Source: Fervidobacterium pennivorans DSM 9078 (GTDB lineage Bacteria; Thermotogota; Thermotogae; Thermotogales; Fervidobacteriaceae). Taken from it: a DNA stretch of 64,000 nucleotides. Shown in pieces: positions 8,702-18,806 of this stretch; position 1 is the first letter of the stretch; each line of letters begins with the position of its first letter. The notes under the pieces were generated by a model. It made no database searches. It worked only from the letters and a program-made list of their open reading frames with translations, and had not been told where the DNA came from. Made by a program: the position numbers and the translations under genes. The stretch is from positions 434,001-498,000 of the forward strand of contig NC_017095.1 in the NCBI RefSeq assembly GCF_000235405.2. The letters are read 5' to 3'.

Positions 8702-11188
8702 ATGTTCGATAGGTTTTCTGAAAGGTCTGCGAAGGTTTTTGTTATGGCTCAAGAGGAAGCGAAAGACCTCGGTCACTCATACGTAGGAACCGAGCATTTG
8801 TTGCTTGCAATACTAAAGTTGAATGATAAACCTCTTGCAAATATCTTAGAGAGGTATGGCTTGACATACGCACGTGTCAAGAACGAGGTCATTTCGATAG
8901 TTGGTTTAGGTATGCGGGGATTCATTATGTCTCCGCAAATGACCCCACGAGCAAGGAAAGTTACTGAGATTGCTTTTGAAGAAGCCCGTATGATGGGTAG
9001 CGACAAGATAGACCCTGAACACTTGCTTTTGGGTATACTGCGTGAGGGTGAAGGTATTGCAATTCATATTTTGAAAAAGCTCAACGTGAATATTCAAGCA
9101 TTGCGTAAGGAGATAACTGAAAATATCTCCGATGAGGATTTCTATGAAGAAAGCCAAGCGCTTCCACCGTCTTACGAAGAACCAACAACTTCTCCAGCTG
9201 TTCGTCAACTCGAGGGGTTTGGCGTTGATTTGACAGCGCAAGCGCAGCGTGGCGAACTTGACCCAGTGATTGGAAGGGAAAATGAAATCGAAAGGCTTAT
9301 GCAAATTCTCGTTAGGAGAAAGAAGAACAATCCTGTGCTTATTGGAGAGCCGGGTGTAGGTAAAAGTGCAATAGTTGAAGGATTGGCGCAAAGGATAGTG
9401 TCCGGTGAGGTGCCGGAACCGTTGAAGGGCAAGACTATATTCTCTCTCGACGTGGCTGCACTCGTTGCCGGTACGAAATACCGCGGTGAATTTGAAAAGA
9501 GGATGAAGAAGTTACTTCAAGTCGTTAAAGGGAACAAAGATATAATTCTTTTCATAGATGAGCTCCATATGATAGTAGGGGCAGGCTCTGCCGAGGGTGC
9601 TGTTGATGCGGCGAATATTCTTAAACCAGCCTTGGCACGTGGAGAACTCCACTGTATTGGGGCAACGACACCCGACGAATACAGAAAATACATAGAAAAG
9701 GATGCAGCTCTTGAAAGAAGGTTTCAGAAAATATACGTTCAAGAACCAAGTCCACAAATGGCGTTGGAGATATTGAAAGGTTTGAAATCAAAATACGAAA
9801 GCCATCATAAAGTAAAATACACAGATAAAGCACTCGAGGCAGCAGTATATTTGTCCCAAAGATATATCACAGACCACTTTTTACCGGATAAAGCTATTGA
9901 TGTTATTGACGAGGCAGGAGCCAGAAGCAGGCTGAAATTATTCGTTATGCCAAGCCACCTTCAACTTTTAAAACTCCAGATAGAGTCTGTTAAGAACGAG
10001 AAAGAAGAAGCGGTAGCCGCTCAGGATTACGAAAAGGCAGCGGAGCTGAAAGAGAAAGAACAGCAGCTCAAGGAGCAATTCAACGAAGCCTACAGCAACT
10101 GGCGTAAACAAGTTGAATCTACAATCGTTACAGTTGATGTTCCTGAGATAGAAGAAGTTGTGGCAGGTTGGACTGGAATTCCTCTCAAAAAACTTGAAGA
10201 GACTGAGAGGGAGAAGCTTCTCAATCTTGAGAATGCATTGCACGAAAGGGTTGTTGGCCAGGAAGAAGCAATCAGTGCAATTGCACGCGCTATTCGTAGG
10301 GCAAGAAGCGGTTTAAAAGACCCAAGAAGACCTGTTGGCGTTTTCCTGTTCCTCGGACCGACTGGTGTTGGTAAGACTGAGCTTGCTAAAGCACTTGCAG
10401 AATATCTGTTCGGCGATGAAAAAGCTTTGGTACGGTTCGACATGAGTGAGTATATGGAAAAATTCTCAGTCTCCAGGTTGATAGGTGCACCTCCAGGATA
10501 CGTTGGGTATGAAGAAGGAGGAACACTAACAGAGAAGGTAAGGAGAAGACCGTTCTCGGTAATACTTTTTGACGAGATAGAAAAGGCTCATCCTGATGTG
10601 TTCAATATATTACTCCAGATAATGGATGATGGACGTTTGACAGATTCACAAGGTCACGTTGTTGATTTCAGAAATACCATTATAATCATGACAAGTAACA
10701 TCGGCGGAACTGAAATAGTTACTTCCAAGAAAAACCTCGGATTCGTTGGTGAAGAAACTCATGAAAGAGACTTCAAAGAGATGAAAGATAAAGTGCTCGA
10801 AGAAGTGAAAAAAGTCTTCAAACCAGAGTTTATAAACAGAGTTGATGAAATTATCGTATTCCATAAACTTACAAAAGAACACATCGAACAGATTATCGAA
10901 ATACTGCTCAAAGACATCAGAGCAAGGTTAAGCGAAAGACACATCACCTTAGTGCTTTCGCCAGAAGCAAAAGATTTCTTGGTTAGCGTTGGTTACGATG
11001 CGGTTTATGGTGCAAGACCATTGAAGAGAGCTATTCAAAAGTACATAGAGGACCCACTCTCTGAGGAGTTGCTGAGAGGTGAAGTTGAGGATAACGACGA
11101 AGTATATGTCGTTCGTGATGGTGATAAACTTGCTTTCATAAAAAACAAACAAAATCAAGTTGCAACGACTGTCAAGTCCGAATCGTAG
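8702..11188 (+). CDS. clpC: ClpC-type AAA+ protease ATPase subunit
   Basis: An 828-residue Hsp100 unfoldase that feeds proteins into the ClpP peptidase. The start is ATG 8702 after GGAGGTGA. Upstream in-frame codons would add a hydrophobic stretch that is not part of the family. Order: double Clp-N repeat (residues about 1-145, both with EHLLL motifs), first AAA+ domain with GEPGVGKS and sensor segments, a middle domain of the ClpC kind containing [15 protein letters not shown] (UVR-like), and a second AAA+ domain with [10 protein letters not shown] and a C-terminal D2-small domain ([10 protein letters not shown]). No ctsR, mcsA or mcsB genes flank it, unlike in Bacillus. A 17-bp palindrome and an extended -10 promoter lie upstream. 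ClpB is excluded because the long ClpB coiled coil is absent. Confidence 0.93.
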   Translation: MFDRFSERSAKVFVMAQEEAKDLGHSYVGTEHLLLAILKLNDKPLANILERYGLTYARVKNEVISIVGLGMRGFIMSPQMTPRARKVTEIAFEEARMMGSDKIDPEHLLLGILREGEGIAIHILKKLNVNIQALRKEITENISDEDFYEESQALPPSYEEPTTSPAVRQLEGFGVDLTAQAQRGELDPVIGRENEIERLMQILVRRKKNNPVLIGEPGVGKSAIVEGLAQRIVSGEVPEPLKGKTIFSLDVAALVAGTKYRGEFEKRMKKLLQVVKGNKDIILFIDELHMIVGAGSAEGAVDAANILKPALARGELHCIGATTPDEYRKYIEKDAALERRFQKIYVQEPSPQMALEILKGLKSKYESHHKVKYTDKALEAAVYLSQRYITDHFLPDKAIDVIDEAGARSRLKLFVMPSHLQLLKLQIESVKNEKEEAVAAQDYEKAAELKEKEQQLKEQFNEAYSNWRKQVESTIVTVDVPEIEEVVAGWTGIPLKKLEETEREKLLNLENALHERVVGQEEAISAIARAIRRARSGLKDPRRPVGVFLFLGPTGVGKTELAKALAEYLFGDEKALVRFDMSEYMEKFSVSRLIGAPPGYVGYEEGGTLTEKVRRRPFSVILFDEIEKAHPDVFNILLQIMDDGRLTDSQGHVVDFRNTIIIMTSNIGGTEIVTSKKNLGFVGEETHERDFKEMKDKVLEEVKKVFKPEFINRVDEIIVFHKLTKEHIEQIIEILLKDIRARLSERHITLVLSPEAKDFLVSVGYDAVYGARPLKRAIQKYIEDPLSEELLRGEVEDNDEVYVVRDGDKLAFIKNKQNQVATTVKSES

Positions 11189-11271
11189 AAAAGATAACTC
11201 TTTATGATTTTTGACAATCTAAAACTTCACAACCATTCAACACGCTAAATGTTAGAAGGTGACTTTAAAAG

Positions 11272-12675
11272 ATGCCAAAAACAAAAACTATCTACGTATG
11301 TGATAAGTGCGGTTACGAGTCACCGAAATGGTTTGGACGTTGCCCAGTTTGCGGTGAATGGAACAGCGCAAAGGAATTTCAACTAAAGGATGCTTCAACG
11401 GAAGCAAAAAACATTAGGTCTCAAGATGCGGGGATGATGGAATCTCATCCTCGCTTTTTTGATTTGCATACAGCCCTTGAAAGATCTGAAGAAGAGAGAA
11501 TCAAAACAAACATTCCAGCAGTTGACCAGCTGTTGAATGGCGGATTAGTCCGAGGACAAGTCGTATTGCTCGGTGGGGAACCAGGCGTTGGTAAGAGTAC
11601 TTTGGCACTTCAAATATGCGATGCTACGGCTAAAAGTAACGAAAGGGAAGACCATGTTGTTTATTATATATCGGGTGAAGAGAGCGTTCAGCAAGTAGCA
11701 AGTCGCGCCAAGAGATTAGGAATTAAAAATCCAAGAATTTTAATTTCTTCCGAAACACAAATAGAAGATATCCTCAGCAACATAGACCCACAAAAAGCAA
11801 GACTAATTGTTATTGACTCGATACAGACACTCAGCAGCGTTGATATAGATTCCCCTGTCGGTGGCGTTGTCCAGATAAAAGCTGTTGTCGAAAAAGTTAG
11901 AATTTTTTCAAAGAAGTACAACATTCCTTCCTTGCTTATTGCACATGTTACTAAAGAAGGAGTTATAGCAGGACCAAAGCTCGTTGAACACGTTGTTGAT
12001 ACTGTGATATATTTCGAAGGTGAAAGAACAACTGATTACAGGATTCTAAGGGTTCAAAAAAATAGATACGGTCCCAGCGGAGAAATCTCTGTCTTCCAAA
12101 TGACTCAGGAAGGATTAAAAAGCTTATCTGAGGATATATTACTGAATTATTCGAACACCCCAGGTAATGTTTTTACCAGCGTTTTTGAGGGAAGTAGACC
12201 TTTGAACGTTCAGATTCAGGCACTTGTCTCCCGAGTAAAGATGGCTTCCGGAAGGAGAATCTCGCATGGTATAGATGTTAGAAAGGTCATAATAATATCC
12301 GCTGTCTTAGCAAAGCATCTGAACTTGCCTCTGGATTTTCATGATATATATATAAATGTCTCTGGGGGACTAAATATAACAGACCCCGGTTGTGAATTAG
12401 CAATTGCAGGTGCGATATTGTCGTCTTTTCTCGACTCCTATATAGGAAACGTGCTCATGGTAGGAGAAGTAGGTTTAGACGGTAGCATTCGACCGACAGT
12501 GAACGTTACAAAGCGTATTGAAAACGCAAAAAAACTACAGATAGAAAGAATAATCATCCCAGCTAGTGTTGATTACAACTCCATAAATTCAAAGTCGGAC
12601 TTGAAAGTAGAGCATGTGAAAGATGTAAGAGACCTTTTTGAGCTTGTGATGTCAGAAAAGACGGATAAAATTTGA
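11272..12675 (+). CDS. radA: DNA repair protein RadA
   Basis: A 467-residue RecA-like ATPase that drives branch migration in recombinational repair. An N-terminal four-cysteine zinc finger (Cys10, Cys13, Cys24, Cys27) precedes a RecA core with Walker [11 protein letters not shown] (101-110), Walker B LIVIDSIQTL and the RadA signature KNRYG. The C-terminal third is the Lon-protease-like domain typical of RadA (GGLNITDPG, VGLDGSIRP). Length is normal. Start ATG 11272 follows AGAAGGTGA. It lies 83 bases after clpC, an adjacency also seen in Firmicutes (clpC-radA), so the two may share a stress-related transcript. Confidence 0.95.
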   Translation: MPKTKTIYVCDKCGYESPKWFGRCPVCGEWNSAKEFQLKDASTEAKNIRSQDAGMMESHPRFFDLHTALERSEEERIKTNIPAVDQLLNGGLVRGQVVLLGGEPGVGKSTLALQICDATAKSNEREDHVVYYISGEESVQQVASRAKRLGIKNPRILISSETQIEDILSNIDPQKARLIVIDSIQTLSSVDIDSPVGGVVQIKAVVEKVRIFSKKYNIPSLLIAHVTKEGVIAGPKLVEHVVDTVIYFEGERTTDYRILRVQKNRYGPSGEISVFQMTQEGLKSLSEDILLNYSNTPGNVFTSVFEGSRPLNVQIQALVSRVKMASGRRISHGIDVRKVIIISAVLAKHLNLPLDFHDIYINVSGGLNITDPGCELAIAGAILSSFLDSYIGNVLMVGEVGLDGSIRPTVNVTKRIENAKKLQIERIIIPASVDYNSINSKSDLKVEHVKDVRDLFELVMSEKTDKI

Positions 12676-12705
12676 AATACAAAATCATAAGAGGGAGTGA
12701 AGAAG

Positions 12706-13581
12706 ATGTCTGAAAAGCTAAAAGTTAAGATACTGATTGACAGCACGTCTGACTTTCCAAAGGAACTCATTAAACCATGGGATGTTGATATTGTCCCACT
12801 TTACGTTATCTGGCCCGATGGAACGACGGAAAAGGATGATACAAGGGATTTCAATGAGTTAAAAAAGTTCTATGAAAAGCTCAAAACTGCGCCAGAATTA
12901 CCAAAAAGCTCACAACCAACTGTTGAAGACTGGAAGGCAAAATACGAAGAAGCGAAGAAAAACGGTTACGATGGGGTTTTGGTTATAACGATATCTTCGG
13001 CTATGTCTGGTACGTTTAACTCTGCGGTTCTGGCTTCCAAAGAGGTAGACATCCCAGTGAGGGTTGTTGATTCCAAAAGGGCATCTACGGCAATATCTCC
13101 GATGGTTAGGTATGCACGTGAATTATTCGACCTTGGTTTGGGACTTGAAGAGGTAGCTCAAGAGCTCGAAAAGAAAATAAAAGCCAAGGGTTTTGGTGCG
13201 TTCTTCTATGTCCAAGACTTCAACTTCCTTGTTAAAGGTGGAAGGGTCAGTAAATTCACGGGATTTGTGGGCTCGCTTTTGAAGATTAAAGTAGGTATTT
13301 ACATAGATGACGAAGGCAACATGGTTCCATTCACAAAAGCAAGAGCAACAAAAGCAATACACGAAGAGTTAATCAAAAAAGCTCAGGAAGAGGGGTTCCC
13401 TGCCGGTAGTACCGTGGATTTATACATGGTAAGTTGTGACAACATGGAGGAGCTCAAAGAGATAGAAGAGGAGCTAAGAAAAATTTACAAAGTCAAGAAT
13501 GTATACTACACACCTACCGGTAAGGTTATCTCTATGCATGTGGGACCCGGTCAGACTGGATTTGGTATAGAGAGATATTAA
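12706..13581 (+). CDS. DegV family fatty-acid-binding protein
   Basis: A 291-residue DegV protein. Members bind a fatty acid, and in Firmicutes they act as FakB, presenting it to the FakA kinase. Family signatures are the N-terminal ILIDSTSDFP, VPLYV, TSQPT-like KSSQPTVEDW, the ISSAMSGTFNSA loop and the C-terminal GPGQTGFG. The start chosen is ATG 12706, which has GAGGGAG 6 bases before it. An in-frame GTG at 12697 lies inside that ribosome site. It follows radA by 30 bases and may be co-transcribed. No fakA-like gene is seen nearby, so the kinase partner must lie elsewhere if this is a FakB. Confidence 0.88.
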   Translation: MSEKLKVKILIDSTSDFPKELIKPWDVDIVPLYVIWPDGTTEKDDTRDFNELKKFYEKLKTAPELPKSSQPTVEDWKAKYEEAKKNGYDGVLVITISSAMSGTFNSAVLASKEVDIPVRVVDSKRASTAISPMVRYARELFDLGLGLEEVAQELEKKIKAKGFGAFFYVQDFNFLVKGGRVSKFTGFVGSLLKIKVGIYIDDEGNMVPFTKARATKAIHEELIKKAQEEGFPAGSTVDLYMVSCDNMEELKEIEEELRKIYKVKNVYYTPTGKVISMHVGPGQTGFGIERY

Positions 13582-13625
13582 AATATTCTTGTATTGGCTT
13601 GTATTAACCTTTAGGGGGGAATGGA

Positions 13626-14009
13626 ATGTCGGAGACTACATTCAACACACTTGAAGAGTTTAAAAAATTCAGAGAACGCATGAACAAAGAAATTTTAGAC
13701 CGCGGGACGATAAATACAAAACGTTTCTGGAATCTTGATGGTGCAGTTTACCGTGAGGGTGCTATTGAGCCTAAGTATAAGGAACTCATGGGACTTGTCG
13801 CTTCGATGGTTCTTAGGTGCGATGATTGTATAACATACCACATGATACGATGTGCTGAACTTGGGGTAACGGACGAAGAGTTTTTTGAGACATTTGATAT
13901 AGCACTCATCGTAGGTGGTTCAATTGTTATTCCACATTTGAGGAGAGCAGTAAATACACTATTGGAAATCCGGAGGCTCCAAGCAAATGGCGAGAGCATT
14001 TCTATTTGA
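13626..14009 (+). CDS. Carboxymuconolactone decarboxylase / AhpD-like protein
   Basis: A 127-residue all-helical protein of the CMD/AhpD family. The AhpD-type redox motif is present as Cys-x-x-Cys followed by His (RCDDCITYH, around residues 63-71), with downstream helices (GVTDEEFFE, ALIVGGSIVIPHLRRA) as in the family. Such proteins act as thiol-disulfide peroxidases or peroxidase partners; the CxxC pair suggests activity rather than mere structure. ATG 13626 follows TAGGGGGGA. The last 23 bases overlap the start of polA, so the two genes are translationally coupled. The substrate is unknown, and a role in peroxide defence is an inference. Confidence 0.85.
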   Translation: MSETTFNTLEEFKKFRERMNKEILDRGTINTKRFWNLDGAVYREGAIEPKYKELMGLVASMVLRCDDCITYHMIRCAELGVTDEEFFETFDIALIVGGSIVIPHLRRAVNTLLEIRRLQANGESISI

Positions 14010-16680
14010 CGGAACAGGTCTACTTTACAGAGCTTTTTATGCCATAGACCAATCCTTATCGACCACAACCGGTATTCCAACCGGAGCACTTTATGGTTTG
14101 GCTCGAATGTTGCTAAAGTTTATAAAAGAACACATAACAGTAGGTGAAGACTACTGTGTTTTTGTTGTGGATGTAAAAGGTGGTAGTACATATAGAAGAG
14201 AACTTTACGAAAAATACAAAGCGCATCGCCCTGAAACTCCCGAACCGTTGCTTAGACAGATTAATCTTGTGGGCGAGCTAATAGAAGGTTTTGGAATCAA
14301 ACTTGTTCGTATGCCAGGTTACGAAGCTGACGACGTGATAGCCACACTGGCTAAAAGATTTGAAAAAGAAAAAGGTTTGTTGGAAATCTCGGAAATAAAC
14401 GTTGTAACAAGCGATAAAGACTTGCTCCAACTTGTGAACGAAAATATTTCAGTATGGCGTATAGAAAAAGGTGTAACCGATATCAGAAAATACACTGTAA
14501 GAGATGTTTACGAACGATACGGAGTCTACCCGCATCAGATAGTTGATTACCTTGCTTTAGTTGGTGATGCTTCAGATAACATCCCAGGAGTGCCTGGCAT
14601 AGGTGAAAAGACAGCGGTGAAGATACTACAAGACTTTGGAAGCGTGGAAAATGCGCTAAAAAACCAGGACAAATTACCGGATAAGATTAGAGAAAAACTT
14701 TTGGGTTACTATGAGGACTATGAACTGAGCAGAAAACTTGTGGAACTGAACTGTGAGATTGAGTTGCCAATCAATTTGAAGGAACTGAAATACCAAGGTT
14801 ATGACTCGGCAAAGTTGTTGGAGGTTTTAAAAAAGTTTGAATTTGCGAGTATAATAAAAGAATTACAATTGAGCGCTTCACTTGAAAAAGCGGTTGAGTA
14901 CAATGTCATCTCAAAAGAAAATGAACTCAAAGGATTGCTTGAAGAAATACTCAAAGCAAAGAAGGTAGCACTTGATTTAGAAACCAGTTCCCTTGACCCA
15001 TTCACAGGTAAGATAGTAGGCATTTCCATAGCTATTGACGAGGGCAGGGCCTATTACATACCAGTGGCACATTTGGATGGACCAAACCTTCCACTCGATA
15101 AAGTCAAAGAGTTCTTAAAAGAAGTTGTCGGCGCAAGGAGATTCGGAGGTCATAATCTAAAATTTGATATCAAATTTTTGAAAAGAGCGGGCATAGAACC
15201 TGAATATCCCGCTTTCGACACTATGATAGAGGCTTATGTGCTGAACCCGAACGAAAAGAGGTTCAACCTCGATGAGATGGCTTTGAAGTTCCTTGGGTAC
15301 AAGATGATGAGTTATGACGAGGTCATGCAGGGTGCACTGCCGCTTTTTGCTGGCGATTTCTCATATGTGCCTGTTGAACGTGCAGCGAGGTATTCTTGTG
15401 AAGATGCAGATATATCCTTGCGCATTCATAACAAGCTCTATCCTCTTATATACTCAAACGAAATGGTTGAACTCTATGAAAAAATCGAATTACCCCTTGT
15501 CTCTGTTTTGGCACAGATGGAACTCAATGGTGTGTTCTTTGACACGAAATATCTTTCTTCGTTGTCCTTGGAAATGGAGAAAAAGCTATCTTCACTTTCA
15601 CAAAGGATATTTGAAATAGCAGGAGAGCCATTTAATCTGAACTCACCAAAGCAGGTTGGCTACATATTGTTTGAAAAATTGAAACTTCCTGCAATGAAAT
15701 CAACAAATACTGGCGCTTATTCAACAGATGTGGAGGTTTTAGAAAACTTGGCGCCCGACTTTGAGATTGCTCGTCTGCTACTGGAATATCGAAAGATACA
15801 GAAACTGAAAAGTACGTACGTAGATGCTATACCAACGATGGTGAATAAACACACCGGTCGAGTCCACGCCTCTTTCAATCAGACTGGAACTGCAACTGGC
15901 AGGTTGAGCAGTTCAGACCCCAATTTACAGAATCTGCCAGGGAGAACGGACGAAGGAAAAGAAATTAGAACGGCTGTAAAACCACAAAAGGAAAATTGGT
16001 GGATTCTTGGAGCGGACTACTCACAGATTGAACTGAGAGTTTTGGCGCATATGAGCGAAGATGAGGAACTTATTAGAGCCTTCAGTGAAAACAGAGATAT
16101 TCATTTAGAGACAGCAAAACGAATATTCGGTGTGAGCGACGAATTTGTCAACGAAAGTATGAGAAGAATCGGGAAGATGGTCAATTTTGCAATAGTTTAC
16201 GGTGTGTCACCTTACGGTTTGTCAAGAAGGATAGGCTTAGACGTAAAAGAAACAAGAAGAATAATAGATGCTTACTTTAACACCTACAAGGGTGTTCAGA
16301 GCTACATAGCAACGATAAAAGAATTTGCGAGGAAAAACGGGTATGTTAAAACGATGTTTGGCAGACGAAGAGAAGTACCACAAATAAATGCAAAGGATCC
16401 AAACATCAGAGCTGAGGGCGAAAGGATTGCTATAAATACACCAATACAAGGCACTGCTGCAGATATAATGAAGATTGCCATGATAAAGATACACGAAAGA
16501 ATGAAGAAAGAGAATTTAAAGAGCATGATGATACTTCAAGTGCACGATGAATTGGTTTTTGAAGTGCCAGATGATGAACTTGAGTTGATGAAAGAAATTG
16601 TCAAATCTGAGATGGAGAACGCTGTAAAACTTAGAGTTCCTTTGTTGGTCGATATCTACGTGGAAAAGTATATGTTGTGA
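13987..16680 (+). CDS. polA: DNA polymerase I with intact 3'-5' proofreading domain
   Basis: An 897-residue three-domain enzyme for lagging-strand maturation and repair. Residues 1-290 are the 5' nuclease (DGTGLLYRAFYA, GYEADDVIATL, GDASDNIPGVPGIGEKTA). Residues about 320-485 are the 3'-5' exonuclease. All four metal-binding carboxylates appear present: Asp330 and Glu332 (DLETSS), Asp394 (HNLKFD) and Asp473 (YSCED). Unlike Taq polymerase it should therefore proofread. Residues about 490-897 are the polymerase, with motif A DYSQIELR, the O-helix region (RRIGKMVNFAIVYG) and motif C VHDELVFEV. The start ATG 13987 lies within the end of the AhpD-like gene. The gene ends 7 bases from the convergent transporter gene, with no room for a long terminator. 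Confidence 0.97.
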   Translation: MARAFLFDGTGLLYRAFYAIDQSLSTTTGIPTGALYGLARMLLKFIKEHITVGEDYCVFVVDVKGGSTYRRELYEKYKAHRPETPEPLLRQINLVGELIEGFGIKLVRMPGYEADDVIATLAKRFEKEKGLLEISEINVVTSDKDLLQLVNENISVWRIEKGVTDIRKYTVRDVYERYGVYPHQIVDYLALVGDASDNIPGVPGIGEKTAVKILQDFGSVENALKNQDKLPDKIREKLLGYYEDYELSRKLVELNCEIELPINLKELKYQGYDSAKLLEVLKKFEFASIIKELQLSASLEKAVEYNVISKENELKGLLEEILKAKKVALDLETSSLDPFTGKIVGISIAIDEGRAYYIPVAHLDGPNLPLDKVKEFLKEVVGARRFGGHNLKFDIKFLKRAGIEPEYPAFDTMIEAYVLNPNEKRFNLDEMALKFLGYKMMSYDEVMQGALPLFAGDFSYVPVERAARYSCEDADISLRIHNKLYPLIYSNEMVELYEKIELPLVSVLAQMELNGVFFDTKYLSSLSLEMEKKLSSLSQRIFEIAGEPFNLNSPKQVGYILFEKLKLPAMKSTNTGAYSTDVEVLENLAPDFEIARLLLEYRKIQKLKSTYVDAIPTMVNKHTGRVHASFNQTGTATGRLSSSDPNLQNLPGRTDEGKEIRTAVKPQKENWWILGADYSQIELRVLAHMSEDEELIRAFSENRDIHLETAKRIFGVSDEFVNESMRRIGKMVNFAIVYGVSPYGLSRRIGLDVKETRRIIDAYFNTYKGVQSYIATIKEFARKNGYVKTMFGRRREVPQINAKDPNIRAEGERIAINTPIQGTAADIMKIAMIKIHERMKKENLKSMMILQVHDELVFEVPDDELELMKEIVKSEMENAVKLRVPLLVDIYVEKYML

Positions 16681-16687
16681 TGTCTAA

Positions 16688-17560
16688 TCAGTATATCAAA
16701 ATACTTCCCACGAACAACAAGGCAGCTGCCAAAAGTCTGACACCTATCCGTTCTTTGAGAAAAACCTTAGCAAGAAACATAGTTACAAAAACAGATAACA
16801 TAGAGAGTGGTTCTGCAACGCTAACACCGAAATAATTGAAAGCCTTCAAGAGAGCAACGTATGAATAAGCGTTGCAAAAGCCACCTAAAATAAGATAAAG
16901 CCACTTTTGTTTGATTAATTTGGTGTAATCTGAAATTCTACTTCCAGTTGCAACCCCGTAAACCAAAATATAGGTACTTATCACAAGGTATATCCCCACT
17001 GAGTAGCCAAGAGGCGAAAGGCTAATTGTAAACTTCCTATCGATTATCCTACCAATTGCCATAAGCAATGACGATACAATCATCGCCACTGCTCCTTTGC
17101 TTTTAACAATATTTGAATAGGAAACAACAACATTTTCCCCCTTTTTTAAAAAACTCACACCGTAAATCATCAAAACAGCACCTATCAGCCTTTTTATGCT
17201 AAAAGTCTCACCTAAGAATATCGAAGCCAGCATTACTAAGAATATAGCGTTCAAATTATACAATGGGGCAATGACAGAGGCATCTTCATGCCCTAATGCA
17301 TATGTGTAAAGTGAGAACGAGACTGAGTAGATGGAACCACTTACAAGTGACTTCATAAGTATTTCCCAAGTAATTGTATTGAAAAACGGGAAGAATGAAA
17401 GAAAAGAGAAGAAAAAGAATCCCCATGCAGCCACGAAAGTGGGAGAGCCCTTAGATATCTTATTCCCAGCTATACGTTCATAACCAAGCAGAATAATACG
17501 AATGCTCATCCATAGCAAACCTGCAAGTTGCGGAATCTGAAAAACAGCAACGTTCGTCAT
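16688..17560 (-). CDS. EamA/DMT-family transporter
   Basis: A 290-residue membrane protein with about ten hydrophobic segments arranged as two EamA repeats, the layout of drug/metabolite transporters. The first repeat contains YNLNAIFLVMLASIFLGETFSIKRLIGAVLMIYGV and the second EPLSMLSVFVTMFLAKVFLKERIGVRLLAAALLF, each with the typical Glu near the end of a helix. ATG 17560 follows AAGGAGG. Substrate cannot be read from sequence; exporters of amino acids, nucleosides or sugars are common in the family. It is divergent from the chromate transporter genes and convergent with polA. Confidence 0.85.
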   Translation of the reverse strand: MTNVAVFQIPQLAGLLWMSIRIILLGYERIAGNKISKGSPTFVAAWGFFFFSFLSFFPFFNTITWEILMKSLVSGSIYSVSFSLYTYALGHEDASVIAPLYNLNAIFLVMLASIFLGETFSIKRLIGAVLMIYGVSFLKKGENVVVSYSNIVKSKGAVAMIVSSLLMAIGRIIDRKFTISLSPLGYSVGIYLVISTYILVYGVATGSRISDYTKLIKQKWLYLILGGFCNAYSYVALLKAFNYFGVSVAEPLSMLSVFVTMFLAKVFLKERIGVRLLAAALLFVGSILIY

Positions 17561-17597
17561 CTATTTTTTCCTCCTTGTTTCTTCTTACTTTTAGTCG

Positions 17598-17606
17598 TGC
17601 TATAAT
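17598..17606 (+). promoter_or_regulatory. Extended -10 promoter for the chromate-transporter run
   Basis: TGCTATAAT lies in the 104-base gap between divergent genes, 59 bases before the TTG start at 17665. The TGC extension supports it in place of a clear -35. Confidence 0.5.
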
Positions 17607-17664
17607 CATTTTAGCATATATCTTCAAAAAACGAGTAAATTTAGAGTAGTTTGGGGGTGCTAAT

Positions 17665-18237
17665 TTGAGCAAATCGGAGAACAACGAAAAGGTCTCTTTA
17701 TGGAAGCTTTTTTCAATTACTGCAAAAATAGGTGGAGTTACTATCGGTGGAGGCTACGCTATGGTCCCCATTATTCGCGAAGAATTTGTGGTAAAACATA
17801 AGTTTTTGCAACCAGAAGAATTCGACTCGCTTCTGGTCATAGCACAATCTATGCCCGGACCAATCGCTGTCAACACTTCTACACTTGTAGGTTACAAGTT
17901 AAGAAAGATTCCAGGGGTAATTGCCGCTGTTGCAGGTGCTATTTTCTTCCCAACGATTATAATCCTTGCCGTTGCAATCGTGCTCGGGAGATTTTATAAC
18001 TTCTTAAAGCCGTTTCTTAACGGTATGAAAATTCCTCTGCTTGCTATTATAGTTGTTAGCGTATTAAAACTTTGGAAGAGCAGCGTGAGAAGTTTAGAAG
18101 ATTTGGTCGTGTTCATAGTTGCTTTCTCCAGTGTTACTCTCTTAAAGCTCAATCCCGTGTACGTCATTTTACTGGCCATTTTATACGGGATTATCCGATT
18201 CTTTGTAAATAAAACCACAGAGGGGGACCTGGATTGA
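17665..18237 (+). CDS. Chromate transporter family protein, first half (CHR)
   Basis: A 190-residue membrane protein with the CHR-family N-terminal signature: KIGGVTIGGGYAMVPII, then AQSMPGPIAVNTSTLVGYK, then several hydrophobic helices. CHR proteins export chromate or, in many bacteria, related anions such as sulfate. In this short-chain form two homologous half-size proteins are made from adjacent genes. The start is TTG 17665, supported by a GGGGGTG ribosome site 6 bases upstream. The stop overlaps the start of the second half by 4 bases, which implies balanced synthesis of a heterodimer. The real physiological anion is unknown. Confidence 0.88.
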   Translation: MSKSENNEKVSLWKLFSITAKIGGVTIGGGYAMVPIIREEFVVKHKFLQPEEFDSLLVIAQSMPGPIAVNTSTLVGYKLRKIPGVIAAVAGAIFFPTIIILAVAIVLGRFYNFLKPFLNGMKIPLLAIIVVSVLKLWKSSVRSLEDLVVFIVAFSSVTLLKLNPVYVILLAILYGIIRFFVNKTTEGDLD

Positions 18238-18755
18238 TATACCTAAAGCTCTTCGTTGTCTTCACACAAATAGGTGCAATTAGTTTCGGTGGAGGTTACA
18301 GCATACTCAAAGCTATAATCCATTACGTGGTTGATACAAATAAATGGTTAACACTTGACCAATTTAACGAAATCGTGGCAATATCACAATCCACACCTGG
18401 ACCAATAGGAATTAATGCTGCCACTTTTGTTGGTTACAAAGTTGGTGGAATTTTTGGTTCTATAATCGCTACGTTTTCGGTTATCTTGGTACCTATATTG
18501 TCGTCAATTACGCTTTACCTTTTCTACCTTAGGCATTCCGAAAACAAAGTTGTTCGAAGTATTATCTCCAAGCTGAAACCCGTAGTTCTTGGTATGATAG
18601 CTGCTGCTGGGTTAAGTTTCATTAGAACTTCACTCGGAACTCCGTTGGCAATTTTTGTAAACATTTTAGCAGTTGGTCTTTTAATTAAAACAAAAATCGA
18701 TGCGGTCACAATTCTTGTATTATCTGGTATCCTAGGTTGCATACTTCTTAGATAA
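18234..18755 (+). CDS. Chromate transporter family protein, second half (CHR)
   Basis: A 173-residue partner of the preceding gene and clearly its homologue: QIGAISFGGGYSILKAI and SQSTPGPIGINAATFVGYK align with the equivalent motifs of the first half. The start is TTG 18234, inside a TTGA overlap with the previous stop and preceded by AGAGGGGGA. The pair probably forms a heterodimer with inverted topology between subunits, as proposed for short CHR pairs. Function is anion export by family; chromate itself is not implied. The next gene begins 51 bases downstream. Confidence 0.88.
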   Translation: MIYLKLFVVFTQIGAISFGGGYSILKAIIHYVVDTNKWLTLDQFNEIVAISQSTPGPIGINAATFVGYKVGGIFGSIIATFSVILVPILSSITLYLFYLRHSENKVVRSIISKLKPVVLGMIAAAGLSFIRTSLGTPLAIFVNILAVGLLIKTKIDAVTILVLSGILGCILLR

Positions 18756-18806
18756 AATGTGTTAAAATATATGCAAATTGTAAAATACTTCAAGGGGGTG
18801 TGGTGT

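Noticed and set aside
17665-18755. A possible frameshift splitting one chromate transporter gene in two.
   Set aside because: Each half has its own ribosome site and start, they overlap by the usual 4 bases, and the two halves are homologous to each other, as in the known short-chain CHR gene pairs.
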